A stretch of DNA of 64,000 bases from Anaerolineales bacterium UBA5797 (GTDB lineage Bacteria; Chloroflexota; Anaerolineae; Anaerolineales; Villigracilaceae): assembly GCA_002418205.1 (NCBI GenBank), contig DIDP01000087.1, positions 1-64,000 of the forward strand. The letters are read 5' to 3'. Every line of letters starts with the position of its first letter. The stretch's first letter is position 1. The position numbers were made by a program, and so were the translations under genes. Of this stretch, positions 50,391 to 59,070 are shown piece after piece. The notes under the pieces are model-generated. The model saw nothing but the letters and a program-made list of their open reading frames with translations. It did not search any database and had not been told where the DNA came from.

Positions 50391-52403
50391 GTGGTCAATG
50401 TCGAAAAACTGAAGAAGGTTTCTGAAAAGCCTTGGTTTTATCCAATGGCTTTGTTTTTGATGGGGGTTGTCACCTACGGATATGTGTTGACTTCCCTGGG
50501 CTATTACTGGTCGGATTGGGAAGTCGTATTTTTTACCAGGCTCGCCCCCTCCTTTCAACCCGGCTTTTATGCCGATGATAGACCGTTTCCATGGGTGTAT
50601 CAGTTAATCCATTTTCTTGTCGGTTCACGCCCGATCGGCTGGCATTTCGCCACCTTACTGCTTCGCTGGGGAGGCACCCTGTTTTTTGTCTACGCAATGA
50701 TCGAGTTTTGGCCCGAATATAAAAGACAGATCTATTGGCTTGGCGCGTTATTAATGGTTTATCCGGGCTTTGTTCAACAGGCGCAATCTGCCGCATTTTC
50801 GCGCCACATTATGGCCTTGTTCCTTTTCGCCCTGTCCTTATATCTGATGGCGCTTGCGGTCAGGCGACCCAATTTGGCGCGTTTATTTTTTCCATTATCC
50901 TGGATCGCCACCTTCATGCATCTTTTTACAATAGAATATTTTTCCGGGATCGAGTTTGTTCGCCCTGCTTTGATCTGGGTGCTTGTTGCAACTGGAGACA
51001 GGAAAGTTTCGCGCTGGCTGAAAAAGGTTGTCCAATATTCCCTGCCCTATTTATTGATCACGGCATTCTTTCTCTGGGCTCGCTTTATATACTATCCCAC
51101 CGTTTTTCAGACCTCGTTGGGTCGGTTAGAAAATATTGGCTCGACCCTGGGTGGATTTCAAGGTTCCCTTATTGGAACCCTGCTGAATTTTTTCAACAGA
51201 GGCTTGCTGGATCTTATGTATTCAACCTTGCAGGTATGGATTGATACCATAATTCGATTCGACGGCTTTACCTTCCAGCAAGGCATCGCCTGGTTCGCGT
51301 TTGGGTTGGGAGCCTTGTTTGCGTTTGGCTTCTCCTTTTTTTACAATGCAAATGAGGAGGAAGATTCAAGTCGTTCCTCTCCGATCCCGGTTATCTTCCT
51401 TGGACTGCTGATGTTCGTTGCGAGCGCACTTCCGATTTGGGCGATTGGGAAGGATATTGGCACAGGCGGCTGGAATGTGCGTTTTACCCTGGCTCCCATG
51501 TTTGGCGCCAGTTTGATGGTCACTGGTCTTGTACTTTTATTTGCCCGGCCTGCCGGACAAAAATGGATTTTTGGCTTCCTTCTTATGTTTTCGGTGGCGA
51601 CACAGATTTGGATCGTGAACGAATATCGTCGGGATTGGAAGATCCAGCCCGACTACTATTGGCAGCTTTATTGGCGCATGCCGGCTTTGGAGCCAGATAC
51701 GGCTGTTTTCAGCTTTGAATACCCGTCGCACTTTATCACTCACGACCTGGATGCAACATGGGCAATCAATATTTTATATCATTTCCAAATCCAGGATGGC
51801 TCAATGCCGTATATGTTCGTTACCCCCGAAACCGAAGTTTATTTCCAGCCAAACTTTACGATCAAGGAGCGCGTCCGTAATTTGGTTTTTAATGGGAATA
51901 CGTCTGACGCTGTCGCGGTTCTTCATCAAACAGGAACCTCCTGCCTGCGTGTCCTGGATACGGTCTACAAATATGATCCGCTGTTGGATGAAGCGCACGA
52001 GAAACTGATCCCACTTTCCGATCTTTCCCGTATCATCCCTGACCCTGCACCTGCTTCGCCCGATACAGACATTTTCGGCCCCGAACCTGCTCATACGTGG
52101 TGCTATTTCTTCCAGAAAGCTGACCTTGCGCGTCAGTCGGGCGATTGGAATCAAGTGCTTGATCTGTATGAACAGGCGCGGCAACAGGGCTTTACTCCGG
52201 GGTATGGCGCCGAATATCTTCCGTTTATTGAAGCATACGCTCAAACCGGTGACTGGCAAAAGGCATACGACCTGACCGTTGCCGCCCAGAAATTGACCCC
52301 GGGTCATAAACGGATGTTATGTGATAATTGGTATCGATTGAGTAAGATGCCAGCTGCAAATATGGAATTCGTTGAACAAATTGACCAGCTCTTTTCATGC
52401 TGA
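50391..52403 (+). CDS. Multi-pass membrane protein, GT-C glycosyltransferase-like, with C-terminal helical tail
   Basis: A 670-residue protein with about eleven hydrophobic helices in the first 400 residues and a soluble C-terminal part (about 420-670) ending in TPR-like helices (QSGDWNQVLDLYEQARQQG, TGDWQKAYDLTVAAQKL). An acidic first loop (YYWSDWEVVFF) recalls GT-C membrane glycosyltransferases, but no family motif is certain. GTG at 50391 is preferred because GGAGGGAG stands eight bases before it; an ATG seven codons upstream is the alternative. The gene is more AT-rich than its neighbours. A surface-glycan role is only a guess. Confidence 0.75.
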   Translation: MVNVEKLKKVSEKPWFYPMALFLMGVVTYGYVLTSLGYYWSDWEVVFFTRLAPSFQPGFYADDRPFPWVYQLIHFLVGSRPIGWHFATLLLRWGGTLFFVYAMIEFWPEYKRQIYWLGALLMVYPGFVQQAQSAAFSRHIMALFLFALSLYLMALAVRRPNLARLFFPLSWIATFMHLFTIEYFSGIEFVRPALIWVLVATGDRKVSRWLKKVVQYSLPYLLITAFFLWARFIYYPTVFQTSLGRLENIGSTLGGFQGSLIGTLLNFFNRGLLDLMYSTLQVWIDTIIRFDGFTFQQGIAWFAFGLGALFAFGFSFFYNANEEEDSSRSSPIPVIFLGLLMFVASALPIWAIGKDIGTGGWNVRFTLAPMFGASLMVTGLVLLFARPAGQKWIFGFLLMFSVATQIWIVNEYRRDWKIQPDYYWQLYWRMPALEPDTAVFSFEYPSHFITHDLDATWAINILYHFQIQDGSMPYMFVTPETEVYFQPNFTIKERVRNLVFNGNTSDAVAVLHQTGTSCLRVLDTVYKYDPLLDEAHEKLIPLSDLSRIIPDPAPASPDTDIFGPEPAHTWCYFFQKADLARQSGDWNQVLDLYEQARQQGFTPGYGAEYLPFIEAYAQTGDWQKAYDLTVAAQKLTPGHKRMLCDNWYRLSKMPAANMEFVEQIDQLFSC

Positions 52404-52444
52404 ATTTCGTCAACGAAACTTGTATCAAAAGGCAAATCAATGAT

Positions 52445-52480
52445 AAAAAGGGATGAGTTGAACAAGACTCATCCCTTTTT
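52445..52480. terminator. Bidirectional rho-independent terminator
   Basis: AAAAAGGGATGAGT (52445-52458) pairs perfectly with ACTCATCCCTTTTT (52467-52480). It separates the converging GT-C-like and SH3 lipoprotein genes. Confidence 0.93.
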
Positions 52481-52528
52481 TGTTTGGAAGGAAGACATGA
52501 AAAGGTAATCGTTTTGTCGGCTTGACCG

Positions 52529-53296
52529 TCAACACGTCAATTTGATGGGGGAGCTTCTGACCGTATCTGCCCCTGTGTACACTTCAATGTAATAGGTCAC
52601 GCTTTCGCCTGATTCCAATGGGATGGTCTCGTTGTATTTCGTTGAATTGGCTGGTAGTTCGGCGGCAATCCCATCGTCACGAATGACGCGATAGCCTGTC
52701 TCGTCCACAGCTCGATCGGTCCATTCGATGGTGATGGACATTTGTCCTGCGCTGCAGGCAAAATCCCATTTTTGGATGGAAGGCGCGGCGGGCGGTGCTT
52801 TGGTCGCCGTGGGCGGCGGGGTGACGGACGAAACGACCCAATAGCTGCCAGTAATCTCAACATATTCTCCCCATAACCAGCATTCGCCGGTGGGGCTTTC
52901 GGGAGATTTGACCAGCCAGAAATTGCCGGGATCATACCGCCCAATGATTTGCAGTTTTTTGTTTGGCAGGTAGGTGAACACCACCTCATACTCCTGACCG
53001 GGTCCTTTGCGGCAGTTGGTTTGCTCGCGGACGGTGAGCATGGGCACGGAAAATGTTGGTGTGATGGTCCCGGTTGCTGCGATGGTGCTCGTGGGGGTGG
53101 GAGACGGAGTAATTGGAAGGATCGATTGTTGTTGTTCTGTTGCTGTTGCAGATGGCGTCAGGATCGCCGCCACGGTCAATGCCGCGGATGTTTGCACATC
53201 GCCCGGCGGCGGGACCTGTTCGGCAGATGGCACATTGCATGCCAGAATGCTTGCGAGCAGGAGGATGACTGCGGTTGTGATCCTTGGGCGTTTCAT
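52529..53296 (-). CDS. Lipoprotein with SH3b-like domain
   Basis: A 255-residue lipoprotein: signal peptide with lipobox SILAC, a long Pro/Thr/Ala linker, an SH3b-like domain (LTVREQTNCRKGPGQEYEVVFTYLPN) with paired cysteines, and a C-terminal fibronectin-like beta domain (ITIEWTDRAVDETGYRVIRDD, SGESVTYYIEVY). It is probably a cell-wall-binding surface protein. GTG at 53305 overlapping the upstream stop (TAGTG) is an alternative start. It is coupled to the serine hydrolase gene. Confidence 0.85.
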   Translation of the reverse strand: MKRPRITTAVILLLASILACNVPSAEQVPPPGDVQTSAALTVAAILTPSATATEQQQSILPITPSPTPTSTIAATGTITPTFSVPMLTVREQTNCRKGPGQEYEVVFTYLPNKKLQIIGRYDPGNFWLVKSPESPTGECWLWGEYVEITGSYWVVSSVTPPPTATKAPPAAPSIQKWDFACSAGQMSITIEWTDRAVDETGYRVIRDDGIAAELPANSTKYNETIPLESGESVTYYIEVYTGADTVRSSPIKLTC

Positions 53297-53304
53297 CTGA
53301 TTCA

Positions 53305-54675
53305 CTATGACACTTTCTTGTGGGCGCGGCCACCGATACGGAAGTATTGTAGTCTGCCTTTATCATCGCGGATGAAATCACCGAGCGCGTTCTCGTACGG
53401 TTCATCCAGGCCGATTGCCTTGTCTTTCTCGTAGAACAGGAATCGCATCGGAGGCATGGCCGGACCCGGCGGCGTATCGGGGGTGGGAAAGCCGCCCAAC
53501 GGGATGTGATGATACATAAGGTATTTGCCTTTGACCTTCAGATCAAAACACTCGGTGCCAATCTTATAACGTCCTACGAATTCTTTGAGTTCCATTGCAG
53601 GGATTTCGATCGGCGTGGGTGGTTCCGGCTTGGTATTGAAGTAAGTCTCCAGCACAAGTCCGAAAATACCCGCCGTGATGATCCCACCGTCGTCGCTGTT
53701 CGTCAGGATGGCGCAGGCAAAATCCTTTTCAGGTATGAAGAAGAAATACGCCTGCTGGCCGTTTGTCGCACCGCCGTGGGCATATACCTTGAGTTTGCCA
53801 ACCTCCCGGATGAACCACGTAATGCCCATCATCCCACGCGGACCGGCATCCGCCTGTGGGACGCGCATTGTGCGCAGACTTTTTCCGCTGATAAGATTCC
53901 TCCTTCCGTTGCTCATGTGGAAGCGTGCATACTTGAGTAGATCGCGGACTGTGGATACGACTCCTCCCACGCCGTTGCCTGCCCTGCCTATTGCCCACGG
54001 ACGCGCCACCTGAACCTTTCCCTTGACCTTCTGATGCCCGACGACGAACCGATATGTGAACAAGATATCGTCCGGGTAGAAAAAGGACATCTTCAAGCCA
54101 AGCGGGTCGAACAGCATTTCCTGTGCAGCTTGTTCGTAGGATTTCTTCGTCACGATCTCAATGATGCGTGAAGCGACATTGAACCCTGTGTTATTGTATG
54201 ACCAGATCGTCCCGAGCGGCTGGACCTGCGGCAGTTTGGCGAGGTCCCTCACCATTTTATTGAGCGCGTCGTCACCATTCCCGAAGTCGTTGAAATAGTC
54301 GCCCACCCAGCCGCCCATGTGGGTCAATAGGTTTCTCACCGTGACCTTTTTTGCCACACTGTCATCTTTGAGCTTGAAGTCTTTGATGTATTTGCGCACG
54401 GGCGCGTCCAAGTCGACCCTGCCCGCCTCGACCAGCATCATCATCAAGGTACCGGTGAATGTCTTGCTGATCGAGCCGGTCTGAAATAATGTATCTGGCG
54501 TGACCGGAAGTGGATGCTCGACGCTCGTGATTCCAAACCCCGCCGTATGTTCCCTGCCTTTGTGCCAGATGCCGATGGCAACTCCGGGGACATCCAGCCG
54601 CTTCATTTCGGAAACTATCTTTTTGGAAATCTTTCTGAACTTTGTATCCGTGATCTGTGACGTGGAAAGGTTCAT
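53305..54675 (-). CDS. Serine hydrolase, beta-lactamase/class C family
   Basis: A 456-residue protein of the beta-lactamase-related (PF00144) family: the catalytic SXXK is SISK in FQTGSISKTFTG, YXN is YNNTGFNVA (in WSYNNTGF), and the third motif is HGGATNGQ. A C-terminal lipocalin-like DUF3471 region (EFVGRYKIG, YLMYHHIP) follows. No signal peptide is evident. The family covers D-peptidases, esterases and beta-lactamase-like proteins; the substrate is unknown. Confidence 0.9.
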   Translation of the reverse strand: MNLSTSQITDTKFRKISKKIVSEMKRLDVPGVAIGIWHKGREHTAGFGITSVEHPLPVTPDTLFQTGSISKTFTGTLMMMLVEAGRVDLDAPVRKYIKDFKLKDDSVAKKVTVRNLLTHMGGWVGDYFNDFGNGDDALNKMVRDLAKLPQVQPLGTIWSYNNTGFNVASRIIEIVTKKSYEQAAQEMLFDPLGLKMSFFYPDDILFTYRFVVGHQKVKGKVQVARPWAIGRAGNGVGGVVSTVRDLLKYARFHMSNGRRNLISGKSLRTMRVPQADAGPRGMMGITWFIREVGKLKVYAHGGATNGQQAYFFFIPEKDFACAILTNSDDGGIITAGIFGLVLETYFNTKPEPPTPIEIPAMELKEFVGRYKIGTECFDLKVKGKYLMYHHIPLGGFPTPDTPPGPAMPPMRFLFYEKDKAIGLDEPYENALGDFIRDDKGRLQYFRIGGRAHKKVS

Positions 54676-54690
54676 GGCAGCCTCCGCAAA

Positions 54691-54713
54691 ACGACGGGCA
54701 GGGCGCCCGTCGT
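54691..54713 (-). terminator. Rho-independent terminator of the tyrosine-catabolic operon
   Basis: ACGACGGGC (54691-54699) pairs with GCCCGTCGT (54705-54713). On the minus strand it follows hmgA and is trailed by TTTTG. An A/T stretch on the other side could also act on the plus strand. Confidence 0.85.
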
Positions 54714-54765
54714 AATTTTGTTTCTTCTATTGTATATCAATCGAACCGCTTACGATAAACCAGTT

Positions 54766-55932
54766 TTACTCCCCGCTGCCCTCCATCCACGTGGACTGGT
54801 ACTCAGGTTTTTCGTATTCGAGCGCCTCTTTGGTGAGACTCAACGGATAGAACGTATCCACCATGACCGCCAGTTCCTGCGTCTCCTTCTTGCCGATGGA
54901 GGCTTCGGTCATGCCGGGCTGCGGACCGTGCGGCAGGCCGTACGGGTGCATGGAAATGTCGCAGCGGTCGATTCCCTTGCGGGACATAAAGTTACCCTCG
55001 GCATAGTAAATGATCTCATCCGAGTTGACATTGGAATGGTTGTACGGCGCGGGGATGCCATCGGGGTGATAATCGAACAGGCGCGGCACAAACGAGCAGA
55101 CGACGAAGTTGTGCGCCTCGAAGGTTTGATGCACCGGCGGTGGCTGATGGATGCGCCCAGTGATCGGCTCGAAATCCTCGATGTTGAAGATCCACGGATA
55201 GAGATAGCCATCCCAGCCAACGACATCATGCGGGTGATAATCCAGGATATGTCTGGTTAATCTGTCGCGGACTTTGACGTGCACTTCGAACTCGCCGCGC
55301 TCCGTATGGGTTTCCAGTTCGTCAGGCACACGGATGTCGCGTTCGCAGTAGGGCGCATGTTCGAGCAGTTGACCGAAATGATTCCGGTAACGTTTTGGCG
55401 GCTCGATCTGGGACGGGTTTTCGATGACAAAAAAGCGCGCTTCGCTTCCGTCAATGTGCATTTGCCAGGTGGTCCCGAACGGGATGACGATGTAATCGCC
55501 CTTGCGGAACTTGAGATTCCCAAACTGCGATTTCAACACCCCACTGCCTTCATGCACCCACCAGGTTTCATAAGCTTGGGCGTTGCGATAGAAATAGTCC
55601 ATGCTTTTGGAGGCGCGCGCCACGCCCAGGATCACATCCTTGTTTGCCAGCAACGGAATGCGCGCAGAGACCGGGTCGCCGCCCAGCGGCGCGTCGGCGG
55701 TGGCAAAGGCGCGGTGACGGATCGGTCCGAAGTCAACAGTTTCCGGGAGGCGCGAACCGATGTCCTCCACAAGTTTGAGGCGCGGCGGTATGAAGTTATG
55801 GTACAGGATCGATTGCAGGGAGGAGAACCCCTCCAATCCCATCAGTTCTTCGCGGTATAACTCGCCGTTCGGTTTTCTGAATTGCGTGTGACGTTTATGG
55901 GGGATCTGTCCGAGTTTGTGATAAAAGGGCAT
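54766..55932 (-). CDS. hmgA: Homogentisate 1,2-dioxygenase
   Basis: Opens the ring of homogentisate to maleylacetoacetate using non-haem iron. The 388-residue protein carries the cupin-type residues of the family: HEGSGVLKSQFGNL, DYIVIPFGTTWQM, a VVGWDGYLYPW segment and CSFVPRLFDYHPDGIPAPYNHSNVNSDE (in pieces), with the iron ligands His/Glu/His within them. ATG at 55932 has an AAGGAGA site. It is the last gene of hpd - FAH - redoxin - hmgA. A maleylacetoacetate isomerase is not seen here. Confidence 0.92.
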   Translation of the reverse strand: MPFYHKLGQIPHKRHTQFRKPNGELYREELMGLEGFSSLQSILYHNFIPPRLKLVEDIGSRLPETVDFGPIRHRAFATADAPLGGDPVSARIPLLANKDVILGVARASKSMDYFYRNAQAYETWWVHEGSGVLKSQFGNLKFRKGDYIVIPFGTTWQMHIDGSEARFFVIENPSQIEPPKRYRNHFGQLLEHAPYCERDIRVPDELETHTERGEFEVHVKVRDRLTRHILDYHPHDVVGWDGYLYPWIFNIEDFEPITGRIHQPPPVHQTFEAHNFVVCSFVPRLFDYHPDGIPAPYNHSNVNSDEIIYYAEGNFMSRKGIDRCDISMHPYGLPHGPQPGMTEASIGKKETQELAVMVDTFYPLSLTKEALEYEKPEYQSTWMEGSGE

Positions 55933-55943
55933 GCCGTCTCCTT

Positions 55944-56486
55944 TCAATTTTCCAGTGCGCTTTTTACTTCGCGGTAGAGTTCGTTGGTCTCGACGTACAT
56001 CGTGCGGTTCGGATTGTCCGGCGCGCCGTAATCCTTGAGCCAGACGATCTCTCCGCTGGCATTTACCAAGACGAAAGTGTGTCCCGGCTCGCCGTTTGGC
56101 AACGCGTATTGCATCACATCATAGGCTGTTGAAACCGATCCATCCTCATCGATCAGCATCGGCACTGTGATCCCATATTCGAGAGCGGCGGGCGCCTGTT
56201 CCTCGATGGGATCGCGTGCAATGCTCACAACCTCAACGCCCAACGCTTTGAACTCCGTTGAATTTTGCAAGTCCACGACTTGCTGGAGGCAGGGCGGTCA
56301 GCCAACCGCCATGTGGAAGAACAACAGGACGTTCCTGCCGCCATAATCGCTGAGTGAAACTTCTTCGCCGGTTGCATTGGGCAGGGTGAAGTCAGGTGCG
56401 GCAGTTGCTTCTGGTTCTGGTGCCTGGCTTCCACAGGCGGAGAGCAGGATCATCAGAATGGCAAATAATGGTAAAAGCTTTTTCAT
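55944..56486 (-). CDS. Selenocysteine-containing redoxin lipoprotein (U-P-P-C active site)
   Basis: A peroxiredoxin/TlpA-like redox protein of 180 residues when the UGA at 56298-56300 is read as selenocysteine 63. The signal peptide ends in LSAC (Cys18). Before the UGA is the redoxin core DFTLPNATGEEVSLSDYGG and VLLFFHMAVG; directly after it come PPCLQQVVDL and VEVVSIARDP, then VLVNASGEIVW, all in frame and family-like. U63 stands where the catalytic cysteine of this redoxin family lies, with Cys66 as partner. Its ATG overlaps the FAH stop (ATGA). A SECIS-type hairpin follows the UGA. It probably reduces peroxides or disulfides outside the membrane. Confidence 0.93.
56270..56286 (-). promoter_or_regulatory. 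Candidate bacterial SECIS hairpin of the redoxin gene
   Basis: On the coding strand GCAAGTC pairs with GACTTGC around a GTG loop (or CGTGG if the last pair opens). The loop begins about 21 nt after the UGA and starts with G, as bacterial SECIS elements do. Coordinates are accurate to one or two bases. Confidence 0.6.
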
Positions 56487-57364
56487 TTTTTTCTTCCGAC
56501 GGTGTTTCTCAGGATACCGATGCGCTCGATTTCCAGTTCGATCACATCGCCTTCGTTCAGCCACGGACCCTGGAACTTGGTCAGTTCGAGCAGACAGCCC
56601 GTGCCGACCGTCCCTGAGCCGATCACGTCGCCGGGATTCAGCATCACCGAATCGGATACGCGCGCGATGATCTCGCCGAACGACCAGTGCATATCCTTGA
56701 AGTTGCCTCTGGACAATTCCTTCCCGTTGACGCGCGCCGTCATCTCGAGATCGTACATGCCCGGTCTTCCCGCCGCTTTATCGGCAAGCGCCTCGTGCGT
56801 GACGATGACCGGTCCAAACGCCGACGCAAAATCCTTGCCCTTGGCTGGACCCAGCCCCACCGCCATCTCTTTGCGCTGTACATCGCGGGCAGACCAGTCG
56901 TTGAAGATGGTGTAGCCGAAGATGTGGTTCGGCGCGTCCTCAGGTTTGATGTTCATCCCGCCTTTGCCGATGACCGCCGCGATCTCGAGCTCGTAGTCCA
57001 TCGCATCTGTGTAGTGCGGGTAGGGGATCACATCGTCGTGACCGAATACGGCGTTGGGGTTGGTGAAGTAGAAGACCGGGAATTCATACCATTCCTGCGG
57101 CACATCACGTCCGCGATTCTTATTGGCGGTCTTGACGTGCTGCTCGAAGGCGTAGCCGTCGCGCAGTGTGAAGGGTTTCAGCGGGGAGAGGAATTTCACT
57201 TCCTCGATTGCAAGCGAATCCTTCGAGGCCTTTTTTGCGGCTTTCTCCGCGCCAGCCTCCATGACGGCGTACATGTCGGGAAAGGGCAGAGTGTGGACTC
57301 TGTTGTCCATAACGAGGGCAGGCTGGGATGTGGCGCGAAGCGTGCTGATCGTTGCGAATCGCAT
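56483..57364 (-). CDS. Fumarylacetoacetate hydrolase family protein
   Basis: A 293-residue FAH-family protein with the fold core VYPPLGDYELEIA-like part here reading YPHYTDAMDYELEIAAVIGKG, the metal-binding Glu/Glu/Asp in this stretch, IFNDWSARDVQRKE, and GDVIGSGTVGTGCL. In this operon it most likely splits fumarylacetoacetate into fumarate and acetoacetate, the last step of tyrosine breakdown. Its start overlaps the hpd stop (TAATG) and its stop overlaps the redoxin start (ATGA). Confidence 0.93.
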   Translation of the reverse strand: MRFATISTLRATSQPALVMDNRVHTLPFPDMYAVMEAGAEKAAKKASKDSLAIEEVKFLSPLKPFTLRDGYAFEQHVKTANKNRGRDVPQEWYEFPVFYFTNPNAVFGHDDVIPYPHYTDAMDYELEIAAVIGKGGMNIKPEDAPNHIFGYTIFNDWSARDVQRKEMAVGLGPAKGKDFASAFGPVIVTHEALADKAAGRPGMYDLEMTARVNGKELSRGNFKDMHWSFGEIIARVSDSVMLNPGDVIGSGTVGTGCLLELTKFQGPWLNEGDVIELEIERIGILRNTVGRKK

Positions 57365-58500
57365 TATAGATTCCCTCGTCTCTCCTGTTCCAATTCGATC
57401 GATTCGAACAGGGCTTTGAAGTTGCCTTTGCCGAATCCCTGCGCGCCATGCCGTTGGATCACTTCGATGAACATGGTCGGACGGTCCTGGATCGGCTTGC
57501 TGAAGATCTGCAAGAGGTAGCCCTCATCGTCGCGGTCCACGAGGATGCCGAGATCGTGGATGGCTTTCATATCCTCCTTGATGGAACCGACGCGGTCGGG
57601 AAGCATCTCGTAGTAGGTGTCCGGCACTCGCAGGAATTCGACGCCGCGCTTGCGCAGCTGGTCAACCGTGCTGAGGATGTCGCCGGTAATGATGGCGACA
57701 TGCTGCGCGCCGGGCGTGAGATAGTAATCGAGATATTCCTCGATCTGACTCTTCTTGCGTCCATCCGCCGGTTCGTTGATCGGGAACTTGACGCGCCCGT
57801 TGCCGTTCGACATCACCTTGGACATCAGCGCGGAGTATTCGGTGGAGATGTCCTTGTCGTCGAAGTGCAGCAGTTGCCGGAAGCCCATCACCTGATGATA
57901 AAAATTGACCCAGTGGTTCATCTTGCCGAGCTGCACGTTGCCCACGATGTGATCGATCGCGGCGAGACCCGTGGATTCGGCTTCGTAGTTGATCGGCTTG
58001 TAAGTGGGTGCGAACGCGCCCTTGTAATCGTCGCGGTCCACAAAGACATGCAGGGTCTCGCCATAGGTGTAAATGGCGGATGTGCGATAGATGCCGAAAT
58101 CGTCCTTCTCCTCGCGCGGGCTCCATGCCGACTTGCCGCCGCGGGAAGTCGTCTCCTTCCATGCCTTCTCCACATCGTCCACTCCCAGCGCGATGACCTT
58201 GACCCCGTCGCCGTGCACCATGTGATGCGACGCCAGCGGGCTGGAGGGAGAGTAGGGTGCGGAAACAACGAACCGCGCCTGCCCCGATTCAAGCACATAC
58301 GAAGCAAAGTCGCGGTTCCCGGTTTCGAGCCCGGAGTAGGCAACCGGCTTGAAACCGAATGCCTTCCACCAGTAATACATGGCGTGTTTGGCATTGCCCA
58401 CGTAAAAATGCACATGGTCAATGGATTTGATCTGCAGGAAGTCCGCCTCCTCGGTCATGGGGCGGGCTTCAGGTTTCGCGTTTTTTGCGATTGTAGCCAT
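57364..58500 (-). CDS. hpd: 4-hydroxyphenylpyruvate dioxygenase
   Basis: Turns 4-hydroxyphenylpyruvate into homogentisate. The 378-residue protein has two vicinal-oxygen-chelate halves; the iron ligands are the His of DHIVGNV, the His of GAQHVAI and the Glu of FIEVIQR, all present. The C-terminal helix FGKGNFKALFESIELEQERRG is the usual lid. The start at 58500 follows a GGAGG site and a strong promoter. It is the first gene of the tyrosine catabolic operon. Confidence 0.96.
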   Translation of the reverse strand: MATIAKNAKPEARPMTEEADFLQIKSIDHVHFYVGNAKHAMYYWWKAFGFKPVAYSGLETGNRDFASYVLESGQARFVVSAPYSPSSPLASHHMVHGDGVKVIALGVDDVEKAWKETTSRGGKSAWSPREEKDDFGIYRTSAIYTYGETLHVFVDRDDYKGAFAPTYKPINYEAESTGLAAIDHIVGNVQLGKMNHWVNFYHQVMGFRQLLHFDDKDISTEYSALMSKVMSNGNGRVKFPINEPADGRKKSQIEEYLDYYLTPGAQHVAIITGDILSTVDQLRKRGVEFLRVPDTYYEMLPDRVGSIKEDMKAIHDLGILVDRDDEGYLLQIFSKPIQDRPTMFIEVIQRHGAQGFGKGNFKALFESIELEQERRGNL

Positions 58501-58528
58501 TCAGCCTCCTTATGGTTGGTCTGTGAAG

Positions 58529-58557
58529 ATTTTACGACAAAGAATGTCTTATTGCAA
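58529..58557 (-). promoter_or_regulatory. Promoter of the tyrosine-catabolic operon
   Basis: On the minus strand TTGCAA (58557-58552) and TAAAAT (58534-58529) are 17 bp apart. The leader of about 22-28 nt carries the AAGGAGG site of hpd. Confidence 0.65.
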
Positions 58558-58572
58558 ATAAAAATAATATTA

Positions 58573-58603
58573 GACCCCAAAGGCTGCAAAAACCTTTGGG
58601 GTC
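58573..58603 (-). terminator. Rho-independent terminator of the phosphatase gene
   Basis: GACCCCAAAGG (58573-58583) pairs perfectly with CCTTTGGGGTC (58593-58603). On the minus strand it follows the phosphatase-like gene and is trailed by TAATATTATTTTT. Confidence 0.88.
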
Positions 58604-58611
58604 CGTTTGTC

Positions 58612-59070
58612 TCAAGAACCTGTCCTGCTCCTCTGGAGCGCGTTCTCGATGAACAGCTTCCAGACCGGGTACGCATCCTCATCCCAGACCGTGTGCATCG
58701 TTGCAAACGCCTCTTCAGGCTTCCAGTCCAGCCTCAATATCCGGTACATGGTGATGAAGGCGCTGGCGCGAAAATTGGCTTCGCAATGGACGTGGATCTT
58801 TTTGTCTTTGTTGGCGTCCATCGTGTCCATGAACACGTTCAATCCGTCCCGGGTGGGTGTGCTCCAATTGACCGGGATATTGATGTAGTCCATCCCCAGC
58901 GACTCGACCAGTTTGGCTTCATCCGGTATGGCATTCGGCACATCGTGCGGCGCAAGATTGATAACCACTTCCACGCCAGCCTCGGCAACCGTTTTCATTT
59001 GCTCGACTGTTGGCATGCCGCTGCTCGAAAGTTTTTCGTGATAAAACAAAAAGTTGTGAATATCCTTCAT
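58612..59070 (-). CDS. Protein tyrosine phosphatase-like protein with CX4R motif
   Basis: A 152-residue protein of the dual-specificity/DUF442-like phosphatase fold (VVINLAPHDVPNAIPDE, LGMDYINIPVNW). The phosphate loop reads HCEANFRAS, which has four residues between Cys and Arg where classic phosphatases have five; this is typical of a small bacterial side family. The activity is therefore uncertain. It overlaps the end of the YbaK gene by 4 bp and is followed by a terminator. Confidence 0.8.
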   Translation of the reverse strand: MKDIHNFLFYHEKLSSSGMPTVEQMKTVAEAGVEVVINLAPHDVPNAIPDEAKLVESLGMDYINIPVNWSTPTRDGLNVFMDTMDANKDKKIHVHCEANFRASAFITMYRILRLDWKPEEAFATMHTVWDEDAYPVWKLFIENALQRSRTGS

